Made by a program: the position numbers and the translations under genes
In this document: positions 16,243-23,426 of the stretch, one piece after another
How the letters are laid out: each line of letters begins with the position of its first letter
Position numbering within the stretch: the first letter of the stretch is position 1
Notes under the pieces: generated by a model
What the model was told of the DNA's origin: nothing
Databases searched by the model: none
What the model saw: the letters and a program-made list of their open reading frames with translations, nothing else
NCBI GenBank assembly: GCA_017883965.1
Contig: JAFNKG010000018.1
Span: 1 to 36,645 of the forward strand
Length of the DNA: 36,645 nt
From: Candidatus Methanophagales archaeon
Lineage (GTDB): Archaea; Halobacteriota; Syntropharchaeia; Alkanophagales; Methanospirareceae
Direction: 5' to 3'

Positions 16243-16644
16243 TTAGCCTCTTCTCCTCATGGGATACGCCACTGCCAGTAGTCCTGCAACTGCGAATGCT
16301 GCCTCAAATCTAGGTGCCTTGCCGCCCTCTTCCGGAACTTCAGGAGCTCCTGTTGGATATTCTTCGGAGGGAGTCTCTTCCGGCTCTTCTTCAGCAGAAG
16401 GTGCCGCATCCCCACCTAAGGCAGTGATTCCTTTGTAATCAATCGAATTGGCAAATGCGTATAGCGTGTCTTTGTCGCTGTTTGTGTTGATCCCAACCAG
16501 AAGGAGCGGCTGACAAGAATGGAATCAATTTATAAAATGTACCGCTTCTGTTGCTGCACTAACAGTACACAACCCTGTAGCTCCCACAAGGAGCACTCCT
16601 ATCAGAACGAGCATCCCAAGTCTCTCTATTTCCATTCTTTTCAT
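16243..16644 (-). pseudogene. Decayed PGF-CTERM-type surface protein gene
   Basis: The minus strand starts MKRMEIERLGMLVLIGVLLV at 16644 after AGGCGATG, a clear signal peptide ending near TVSAA. It then meets TGA after FIN. In the next frame the text continues LIPFLSAAPSGWD, a sensible continuation if one base is restored. The first frame resumes as NTNSDKDTLYAFANSIDYKG, followed by an acidic Pro/Glu linker, the helix KAPRFEAAFAVAGLLAVAYP and MRRRG, ending at TAA 16243. That end closely resembles the PGF-CTERM signal (PGFEA...LRRR) with Gly changed to Arg. So both ends of a secreted, sorted protein survive, with a frameshift and probably a large internal deletion. Confidence 0.7.
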
Positions 16645-16664
16645 ACACATCGCCTCATAATTTT

Positions 16665-17003
16665 TTATTTTGTTTGGGCTTCTGCAAAATCGCCTACAAT
16701 CGGCAGCTTATACTTCTCCCCCTGATACGCCTTGAACATCAGTATCAACCACAGGATTAGTACCAAAATCCATATCAACGTTGAAATCGCCCAGCCGATG
16801 AAAGGTATCCACATGAATATCCATCCAATTATCCATGCTATCACCATTAGTGGTAGAAACGTTGCGATAGACTGCATTGCGTGAAATCGAACGAATTTGT
16901 TCTCCTTCTCCAGCACCAGGAATACAATGCCTGTTAGCCAGCCCAAAACATAGCACAAAAGCCCCGCTATATTCTCTTCCAAACCCATAGATGTTTTTTC
17001 CAT
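16665..17003 (-). CDS. DUF4870 (Tic20-like) membrane protein
   Basis: 112 residues with three or four hydrophobic helices. NIAGLLCYVLGWLTGIVFLV followed by LEKENKFVRFHAMQSI matches the DUF4870 family, including the conserved polar RFHA.Q between helices 1 and 2. The C-terminal part ILMFKAYQGEKYKLPIVGDF is also typical. The function is not known; distant similarity to Tic20 has been noted. GGGAGG precedes the ATG and a strong promoter-like CCGAAAAGTTTAAAAACC lies on the minus strand at about 17034-17051. It stands as a single gene between dph5 and the decayed surface protein gene. Confidence 0.85.
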   Translation of the reverse strand: MEKTSMGLEENIAGLLCYVLGWLTGIVFLVLEKENKFVRFHAMQSIATFLPLMVIAWIIGWIFMWIPFIGWAISTLIWILVLILWLILMFKAYQGEKYKLPIVGDFAEAQTK

Positions 17004-17033
17004 TTTTTGCCTCCCAGTATTTCATTATTAAAA

Positions 17034-17051
17034 GGGTTTTTAAACTTTTCG
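17034..17051 (-). promoter_or_regulatory. BRE/TATA-like promoter of the DUF4870 gene
   Basis: CCGAAAAGTTTAAAAACC on the minus strand resembles an archaeal BRE plus TATA box. It is about 31-48 nt before the ATG at 17003, leaving a short leader that contains the ribosome site GGGAGG. Confidence 0.5.
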
Positions 17052-17169
17052 GTTGGGGGCATAATTCATAGACACCCCCTTGCATACCAACAGTATTGAA
17101 TATGCACTTTTTCAGGATAATTTCTATTAAACAAATACAGGGTTAGATTTTTTCTTCGCATCTTCCACG

Positions 17170-17937
17170 TCATCTTGCGAGAGACTCAGGAGCATGAGCA
17201 ATCTTTACCAACGCCTCTTTCTCTACGAAATGCAGTTCACCGGGAACGACGAGCACATGCGGAAGTTCACCGAACTCATAGCTCTTCAATGCATTCAAAT
17301 AATCTGCTTTCACCACCGGCATATCCGACCCCGCCCTCGCTATCCCAACGATTATTGATTTTTTCAGCACTTCTCCTCTCTTTTTTTCCTCAACTGCTTC
17401 CAGCAGCCTTAACGCATCTTTTATACGCATCGGAATATCAAGATAGAGCAGAGTATGCAACCCACGCTCTCTGTTTGCTATTATCGTGTCGTATGGCACT
17501 TCTGATATAACCCCTTTGTAAGCTGGAGAGACCGTAGCGGATTTACCAAACTTGTAACTCTGGAGACCACATACTCCCGCAACCGCCGAGGAAATGGAAG
17601 GTGCGTGTATTATCCTCGTCTCTATTCCCATGTCTATCGCTCTAAGCCGCAAATCAACGTGCGTGGTTGCAATCATCGCATCTCCACCGGTGAGTAGAAC
17701 CACTTTTTGTATCTTTGCATGCTTTAAAATCACCTCCTCTGCATTTTCCTCTATTTCCCCTCGCTCCAACACAAAAATTCGTTTGCCATACGCTTCCTCC
17801 ATCCTTTCTACCGTTTTTCCGCCTAAGGGGGCGGTGTAAAATTCGGCATACACCACATCCGCATCTCTTATCGCTTCTAACCCTTTCAAGGTTATGTCCT
17901 TCTCGTCGTATAATCCGAGACCAACAAAAGTAAGCAT
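17170..17937 (-). CDS. dph5: Diphthine synthase
   Basis: About 255 residues from the ATG at 17937 (MLTFVGLGLYDEKDITLKGL); a TTG two codons upstream is the alternative. It is a SAM-dependent tetrapyrrole-methylase-fold enzyme that methylates the modified histidine of elongation factor 2 in diphthamide biosynthesis, present in archaea and eukaryotes. Visible family blocks: VGLGLYDEKDIT, VVYAEFYTAPLGG, VLLTGGDAMIATTH, IHAPSISSAVAGVCGLQSYK with FGKSATVSPAY, and IIVGIARAGSDMPVVKADY. It is divergent from the secreted DUF5667-like gene, sharing an 80-nt upstream region. Length is normal. Confidence 0.95.
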   Translation of the reverse strand: MLTFVGLGLYDEKDITLKGLEAIRDADVVYAEFYTAPLGGKTVERMEEAYGKRIFVLERGEIEENAEEVILKHAKIQKVVLLTGGDAMIATTHVDLRLRAIDMGIETRIIHAPSISSAVAGVCGLQSYKFGKSATVSPAYKGVISEVPYDTIIANRERGLHTLLYLDIPMRIKDALRLLEAVEEKKRGEVLKKSIIVGIARAGSDMPVVKADYLNALKSYEFGELPHVLVVPGELHFVEKEALVKIAHAPESLAR

Positions 17938-17984
17938 AAACAAATTTCTCTTTTACAAAAAGAAAAGTTTCAGTAACCGAAAAA

Positions 17985-17993
17985 TTTATAATA
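17985..17993 (+). promoter_or_regulatory. TATA box of the DUF5667-like gene
   Basis: TTTATAATA preceded by an A-rich BRE-like CCGAAAAA lies about 28-36 nt before the ATG at 18021. This spacing implies a nearly leaderless transcript; there is no ribosome site before that ATG. Confidence 0.5.
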
Positions 17994-18020
17994 ACGCTCA
18001 CATAATTATTAAGTGTCAAA

Positions 18021-19028
18021 ATGAAACGATTTGTATGTTTGCTCGTAATAGCCGTTTTAATATGTGCAATATTCCCGGTAATGGCAGAGGAAGAATTGCA
18101 AAGTCCGGGATTGCTACCTGACCATCCGTTCTACAAAGTTAAAAGATGGTCTGAAGGGGTTCACATGTTCTTTACTTTTGATGATACTGCAAAAGCAAGA
18201 CTACATACACAGTTTTCTGAAGTAAGGTTAGCAGAAGCAAAAGCAATGACACAGCTTGGGAAAACTGAGTGGGCTGAAGATTTGATGGAAGATTACATGG
18301 AAGAACTTGATGAGACCCACAGGTGCATGCAAAGACAGAGACAGAAGGGGAGACATATAATGGATTTAGCCGAGCACGTGTGCAATGCAACGGATGAACA
18401 CGCAGTGATTTTATCTGATTTAATAGATGAAGTTCCTGAACATGCAAGACCACGTATAGAGCGTGCAATTAATGCCTCTTCCAATGGGCATATACGGGCA
18501 TTGGAAGCAATCGAAGAAGAGAAACCCGAAAGGGCTGCTCAACTTTCTGCTAAATTTGCAGAAAAAAGAATGATACGAGCAAGGGAGATGTTCGAAGTTG
18601 GAAGACCGGAACAGGCGCAAAGAATGCTTCGTAGATATAATGAAAGCATGGAAGAAGCTGAAGAAGCAATGAAGATGGCAGAAAAGCGCGGCTTAAATGT
18701 TACAGAGTTAGCTGAGCATGTCGGTAACATGACCTATAAACATATAGAAGTTCTTGAAGCGTTGTTGGATAAAGTTCCTGAACAGGCTAAGCCGCACATC
18801 GAGCATGCAATTAACGTGTCTATACATGGACACGAAACGTGTGTAAATAGAACACAAATGAGAACAGGACGAGTAATTGGCGATATAAGAAAAACAAGTT
18901 GTGAAAGTGATGCTGATTGTAGAGCGCTAATTTGTCCACAGGTTATTGGCAGTGATACTCCTATTTGCAGGGATGGCAAATGCTGGTGCGGAAAACCGAA
19001 AATCTTTTTATTATCATTAACAAAATAA
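18021..19028 (+). CDS. Secreted helical protein with two DUF5667-like repeats and a Cys-rich tail
   Basis: 335 residues. The signal peptide is MKRFVCLLVIAVLICAIFPV, cleaved near VMAEE. SPGLLPDHPFYKVKRWSEGV is the usual start of a DUF5667 unit, a four-helix-like extracytoplasmic domain. Two internal repeats are easily seen: residues about 30-160 and 165-275 share ELAEHV/DLAEHV-type motifs, a DEVPEHARPRIERAIN versus DKVPEQAKPHIEHAIN pair and parallel RAREMFEVGRPEQAQRM segments. The tail holds about seven cysteines (CESDADC, ICPQV, CRDGKCWCG) resembling a short disulfide-rich module. No sorting signal or membrane anchor follows. The papain-like protease gene is 56 nt downstream on the same strand. 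Confidence 0.75.
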   Translation: MKRFVCLLVIAVLICAIFPVMAEEELQSPGLLPDHPFYKVKRWSEGVHMFFTFDDTAKARLHTQFSEVRLAEAKAMTQLGKTEWAEDLMEDYMEELDETHRCMQRQRQKGRHIMDLAEHVCNATDEHAVILSDLIDEVPEHARPRIERAINASSNGHIRALEAIEEEKPERAAQLSAKFAEKRMIRAREMFEVGRPEQAQRMLRRYNESMEEAEEAMKMAEKRGLNVTELAEHVGNMTYKHIEVLEALLDKVPEQAKPHIEHAINVSIHGHETCVNRTQMRTGRVIGDIRKTSCESDADCRALICPQVIGSDTPICRDGKCWCGKPKIFLLSLTK

Positions 19029-19064
19029 TTTTCTATTGTGTTGTCTTTTTGGGTAAAAGAATTT

Positions 19065-19087
19065 AGGAGGTGATAAAATGAAAAATG
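19065..19087 (+). promoter_or_regulatory. Strong ribosome site with two starts 7 nt apart
   Basis: AGGAGGTGAT (19065-19074), a full-length match to an anti-SD, is followed by ATGAAAA twice in tandem (19078 and 19085). Only the second ATG opens the protease frame; the first gives a 32-codon out-of-frame peptide. Confidence 0.6.
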
Positions 19088-21427
19088 AAAAAACCAATAG
19101 CGATATTGATGGTAGCACTAATGACGCTATTTATGGTTACAAGTGCACTACCATTGCCGGCTTGCGCATCTACTGACGATAACAAACATGGGAGAGGAGC
19201 AGAAGATACTAAAGTACCCAAAAAGGCTCCTTTCAATCCTGGGTTCGAGGCTTATTGGAAGATTCCACGCGGGACATCTTACGGATATATTCCTCCACCC
19301 ACGGATTTAAGCCACCTGAAACAGCTTCCAGTTGAAAGGTTGCCGATACCATACGGTCTTCCCAGCAGCTTCGACTGGAGAGATTACGGCAAGGTGACCC
19401 CGGTCAAGGACCAGAGTTCCTGTGGTACCTGCTGGATTTTCGGAACAACCTCAGTACTGGAATCGGCAGTTCTAATAGGCGAAAACGTACCGTATGATTT
19501 TTCCGAGCAGAGCGTAGCTTTGTGCGTTGACCGTTCCTGGGTTTATCTGTATGACGACACTACGGATCCTTGCCTGGCAGGTGGATGGGGTTGGCTTGCC
19601 ACCGAAGCTTTTATCAAGAAAGGTTCTGTTCTGGAATCATGCAATCCATACAATCCCTCTGCTTTGAACTGTGATGGGTCGTGTGTATGTGATACTTGCC
19701 CACCTGTTAAGAAAGCTGATGGATATAGACTTGCAACGAATGACGGGTCACAAATTGACGTGATAAAAAATGCGGTGTATTACCATGAACCGCTTACTGT
19801 GGCTTTCTATTACACTTCGAGTGGGAACTATTCGGTTGAACCCGGGGGAACTATTTATGACTACTATCCGTGCTCTGAAGGCGCTAACCACTTAGTATCA
19901 ATTATAGGTTGGAATGATGATGTCCCACATCCCGATCCAGAGCATAAAGGAACAGGAGCCTGGATTGTCAAAAACAGTTGGGGAACCGGTTGGGGAAATG
20001 ATGGCTTCTTCTACCTTGCATACGACTCAAGTTGTGTCAGTGACATAGCCTATCTTGAGTATAAGGATGAAAACCCCGATGAGGAACTCCTTTACTGGGA
20101 TGAGGCGGGGCACGTAAGTTCTGTGGGCTACGGGGACAGCAGTGCTTGGATGGCCAGTGTCTTTACTGCAGCTCAGTCAGGGGATTTAACCCATGTTGAT
20201 TTCTGGACAACGAGCAACAATGCGCAGTATGAAATCTATGTTTGGAATGGCCGTTTTAAAAGTATGCTTGCCTATCAAATCGGAGAGTGTCAAGAGTATG
20301 GTTACTACTCTATACCGTTGAGCGCTCCGATTTCAATAGATGCAGGTCAGCAATTTACTGTTGGCGTTAAGATGACCACGCCGGGCTATAATTACCCCAT
20401 ACCTATTGAACTCGAATATCCAGGGTTGGTTGATCCACCTATACAGCGTACTGTAAGCTTTTTTAGGCACACGGATGGAGGTCGTTGGACGGACTTAGCA
20501 CGCTATGGCTGGAACGCCTGTCTCCGTGCCAGGATGGTAAGCGAAGTACCAGAGAACCAACCACCAGTAGCAGATGCTGGAGGTCCATACACTGGAATAG
20601 AAGATGCTGAAGTAACATTTGATGGCTCAGAATCTTCCGATCCTGATGGTGACCCGCTGACATATACATGGTATTTCGGTGACGGAACCCAGTCCACTGT
20701 AACTACTCCTACCACGACTCATACCTATACTGCCGGTCAAGCAGGTATAGAAGAGGTATACACAGTGACGCTGATCGTGAACGATGGCAAAGTAGACTCC
20801 GCTTCGTCAACCACTACTGCAACTATTACCGGGGTTAATGATGCGCCGGTTGCTGATGCAGGAGGCCCTTATTCTGGAATCGTAAATGAGGCCATAGCTT
20901 TCGATGGTTCGGGATCAAGCGACGAAGAGGGAGCCATCGCTTCCTATACATGGGATTTCGGTGATGGAACTGTGGAGACCGTTACCACTGCCACCACTAC
21001 TCACACCTATACCGCAACAGGCACCTATAGCGTGACTCTTACAGTGACTGACGGGAATGGAGAGACCGCTCAGGACATTACCACCGCTGAGGTAACAGAA
21101 GCACCTACCAACACCATGCACGTAGCAGGCATCGACATGTGGCACAATACAGCGGGGCGAAACTACTTCATCTACACTAAGGTGACCATTGTTGATAGCG
21201 AAAATGTTCCTGTAACAGGAGCGACGGTTTACTTGAAGACGACTTTGCCGGACAGTTCAACAGTCTATGATTCCAGATCCACAAACGGTGAGGGTGCAGT
21301 AACTTTCAAGTTGAGGTCGAGGCAGACCGGTACGTACACCTCGGAAGTGACCAATGTAGAAAAGACTGATTGGGAATATAATTCAGATGCAAATGTAGAG
21401 ACAAGTGAAACACTGCTAATACCATAA
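19085..21427 (+). CDS. Secreted papain-like (C1A) cysteine protease with PKD domains
   Basis: 780 residues. The signal peptide (residues 1-28) is followed by a propeptide-like stretch and a C1 peptidase core from GLPSSFDWRDYGKVTPVKDQ (Gln110, catalytic Cys116 in SSCGTCW), His269 (GANHLVSIIGW) and Asn297 (VKNSWGTGWGNDGF). About residues 330-490 form an additional beta-rich domain. Two PKD domains follow (about 495-585 and 590-677: PPVADAGGPYTG / APVADAGGPYSG, with WYFGDGT and WDFGDGT). The C-terminal 100 residues look like an Ig-like/carboxypeptidase-regulatory domain (VTGATVYLKT). There is no sorting signal, so it may be released or bound through PKD domains. The strong ribosome site is closer to an out-of-frame ATG (19078). 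Confidence 0.9.
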   Translation: MKKPIAILMVALMTLFMVTSALPLPACASTDDNKHGRGAEDTKVPKKAPFNPGFEAYWKIPRGTSYGYIPPPTDLSHLKQLPVERLPIPYGLPSSFDWRDYGKVTPVKDQSSCGTCWIFGTTSVLESAVLIGENVPYDFSEQSVALCVDRSWVYLYDDTTDPCLAGGWGWLATEAFIKKGSVLESCNPYNPSALNCDGSCVCDTCPPVKKADGYRLATNDGSQIDVIKNAVYYHEPLTVAFYYTSSGNYSVEPGGTIYDYYPCSEGANHLVSIIGWNDDVPHPDPEHKGTGAWIVKNSWGTGWGNDGFFYLAYDSSCVSDIAYLEYKDENPDEELLYWDEAGHVSSVGYGDSSAWMASVFTAAQSGDLTHVDFWTTSNNAQYEIYVWNGRFKSMLAYQIGECQEYGYYSIPLSAPISIDAGQQFTVGVKMTTPGYNYPIPIELEYPGLVDPPIQRTVSFFRHTDGGRWTDLARYGWNACLRARMVSEVPENQPPVADAGGPYTGIEDAEVTFDGSESSDPDGDPLTYTWYFGDGTQSTVTTPTTTHTYTAGQAGIEEVYTVTLIVNDGKVDSASSTTTATITGVNDAPVADAGGPYSGIVNEAIAFDGSGSSDEEGAIASYTWDFGDGTVETVTTATTTHTYTATGTYSVTLTVTDGNGETAQDITTAEVTEAPTNTMHVAGIDMWHNTAGRNYFIYTKVTIVDSENVPVTGATVYLKTTLPDSSTVYDSRSTNGEGAVTFKLRSRQTGTYTSEVTNVEKTDWEYNSDANVETSETLLIP

Positions 21428-21444
21428 ATACAAGATGTAAATAT

Positions 21445-21475
21445 TAAAGGAGGTTTTCCTCCTTTATTTATTTTT
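21445..21475 (+). terminator. Hairpin plus T-tract after the protease gene
   Basis: TAAAGGAGG-TTTT-CCTCCTTTA forms a perfect 9-bp stem (21445-21466) followed by the T-rich run TTTATTTTT, 17 nt after the protease stop. It looks like an intrinsic terminator in the plus direction; archaeal termination depends mainly on the U-tract. Confidence 0.65.
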
Positions 21476-21521
21476 CGATAAGGGTTTAAACTTCGCTATT
21501 TCTAAAGTTTGTGATGAACGT

Positions 21522-22403
21522 TCAGTTATTATCTGGACTCGTATTACCGTTAGTTGAATCATTCACCGACACATTAGCAGAAGTATCCGTCAAAAAATCC
21601 GCTACATTAGAAACCAACTGATTATTATCCAGAACGTTATATGGCTCTGTCAAAAAGGTCAGGTCGCCGATAGCCAACACATTCGAGTCCGTGAGTACAA
21701 CAGGTGAATATCGCCCAGGCACTTCTCTTATTGACGAATACGTGTTTTCATCGGTGAATATTACTCCTTTCTCCGAAGGGCTGATTGAACCCGCAGTATA
21801 GAAAACCAGTTTATTTAAGTTCTTCGTTATGCCATTATCCTCAAAATCAGTTAAATAAATATATCTAAAGTTTCCGGCATTTTCCTTTAAGTTGTAAAGG
21901 TAATCGTTCCGATAGACGATTCCAAACTCTGTTGACAGCGTATTCATCTTGTCTTTCGATTCAGGCGCAGGTCTGGTTGGGTCATCAATCAGCATCAGCC
22001 TTCCACCATTGTCAACGAAATTTCTTACGTCTTCCACTTCTTCCCATGAGAATGATGTTGCTGGCGATATAACGATATAAGCACTGGAATTTGCTAATCG
22101 CTCTTCTAAGCTCTCACTATCTTCCAGATACTCTATCGAATAGCCTCGTGAAATAATTCTATGCGCAAGCAGGTTCAAATCTTCTAATTCGAAACCATTA
22201 TCATGTGATGAATCTACTAGAACAGTTCCCTCCCCCGTTCCATGCACGTCAATGAATTCGGTAGGGAGATGCAAGGAAACCTGTATATCCTCAATATCAC
22301 ATATATTCATCGGTGGCGCAAAGTATATTCCGCGATAAAAAACCAGAGTTTGTGCTCCTATCACAAGACATACAATTAGCACCATGAACACTATTTTTCT
22401 CAT
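21522..22403 (-). CDS. DUF4350-like membrane-anchored protein
   Basis: 293 residues. An N-terminal helix (about 1-22) anchors the protein. A large outer domain follows with GEGTVLVDSSHDNGF, a segment SAYIVISPATSFSWEEVEDV then RNFVDNGGRLMLIDDPTRPA, then GRYSPVVLTDSNVLAIGDLT near the end. This flavodoxin-like pattern (a strand ending in DxSH, then IxxFVxxGGxLxLxDDP) is that of the DUF4350/GldG-like family, often linked to membrane or transport complexes. The C-terminus is a Ser/Thr/Asn-rich low-complexity tail. It starts 7 nt after the S49 protease stop with TGAGGAG, so the two genes are an operon. The exact role is unknown. Confidence 0.65.
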   Translation of the reverse strand: MRKIVFMVLIVCLVIGAQTLVFYRGIYFAPPMNICDIEDIQVSLHLPTEFIDVHGTGEGTVLVDSSHDNGFELEDLNLLAHRIISRGYSIEYLEDSESLEERLANSSAYIVISPATSFSWEEVEDVRNFVDNGGRLMLIDDPTRPAPESKDKMNTLSTEFGIVYRNDYLYNLKENAGNFRYIYLTDFEDNGITKNLNKLVFYTAGSISPSEKGVIFTDENTYSSIREVPGRYSPVVLTDSNVLAIGDLTFLTEPYNVLDNNQLVSNVADFLTDTSANVSVNDSTNGNTSPDNN

Positions 22404-22409
22404 AGCTCC

Positions 22410-23261
22410 TCACTCACCCACATAAAAGTAGTAATTATTAGTTGGCATTGTGTCTGTTTTAGATAAGGTATCATTTGAATACGAAGATAAGAGTTCTGGA
22501 GCATATTCGTTGATGCGTACCGCTTTGTTAATATCAACTAATCCGTAATTGGCAATATACGCATAACTCGCTGCCTTTTCAATTGCATCGGACTTCGTGC
22601 CTATCCCATCTATAAGCCCGTATCGCATTCCCTCGATACCGGTATAAGTCCCCGCCTTGGATAGAGTTTCTTTATCAATGTTCAATCTATCATTTCTCTG
22701 AGCAATGATAGACTCGACAAAATATTGCTTTGCCATCTCAATCTGGCTTGTATAATGCTTTTTTGACTGCGCAGACTTGTATGGACCAGTAATTATGCGC
22801 TCCTCGTCTAAACTTTCTGGCTCGGGAAGCCAGGAAATAACACCTATACTGCCAACCTCGGATGATGGTTTCGCGTAAATAAAATTTGATGCTACTGCAA
22901 TGTAATATCCCCCCGATGCACCCTTCTCATCTATTGAAGTAACAACTGGTTTTTCGCTTCTAAGTCTAAGCACCTCAAGATAAATTTCCTCTATCTTTGA
23001 AACCTCTCCACCCGGGCAATTCATATCTAACACAACCGCTTTTATTGTATTCTCCTCTCTTGCATATCTTAACGTCTTAACAATTTCATCCTTGGTTTCT
23101 TCGTCCATAATATGCGTATCAATGGTAATTACTCCGACATTCGGTATTTTTATAAAGAAATTGAAGATAAGAATCCCTATAATTATTGATACAATAGCTA
23201 AAAAAATATACGAGTTACTTAAACGCGAGATGCCACGAAGCGAAACTTGACTATTTGGCAT
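22410..23261 (-). CDS. Membrane serine protease of the S49 (SppA-like) family
   Basis: 283 residues. An N-terminal helix (about residues 18-38) anchors the enzyme. The catalytic Ser116 lies in KGASGGYYIA and the general base Lys162 in ITGPYKSAQSKKHY, the Ser-Lys dyad of the SppA family. VLDMNCPGGEVSKIEEIY (about 78-95) and PSSEVGSIGVI (about 132-142) are conserved blocks. These enzymes degrade leftover signal peptides or other membrane-embedded peptides. The single-domain length fits the archaeal type. It is followed in an operon by the DUF4350-like gene. GGAGAAGAAT precedes the start. Confidence 0.9.
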   Translation of the reverse strand: MPNSQVSLRGISRLSNSYIFLAIVSIIIGILIFNFFIKIPNVGVITIDTHIMDEETKDEIVKTLRYAREENTIKAVVLDMNCPGGEVSKIEEIYLEVLRLRSEKPVVTSIDEKGASGGYYIAVASNFIYAKPSSEVGSIGVISWLPEPESLDEERIITGPYKSAQSKKHYTSQIEMAKQYFVESIIAQRNDRLNIDKETLSKAGTYTGIEGMRYGLIDGIGTKSDAIEKAASYAYIANYGLVDINKAVRINEYAPELLSSYSNDTLSKTDTMPTNNYYFYVGE

Positions 23262-23426
23262 ATTCTTCTCCTACTCCTACCAATAGTATGTAAACCACTA
23301 TTTAAATAAAGATGTGTTTGATATTTGTCAACAGCTTTCTGTGTCTTTTTTATTTTTCCACACTCTTACTTCGTACTCATCACAATATATCGCTTTTTAT
23401 CTTCCACCATCTCATATTTAAAAAAC

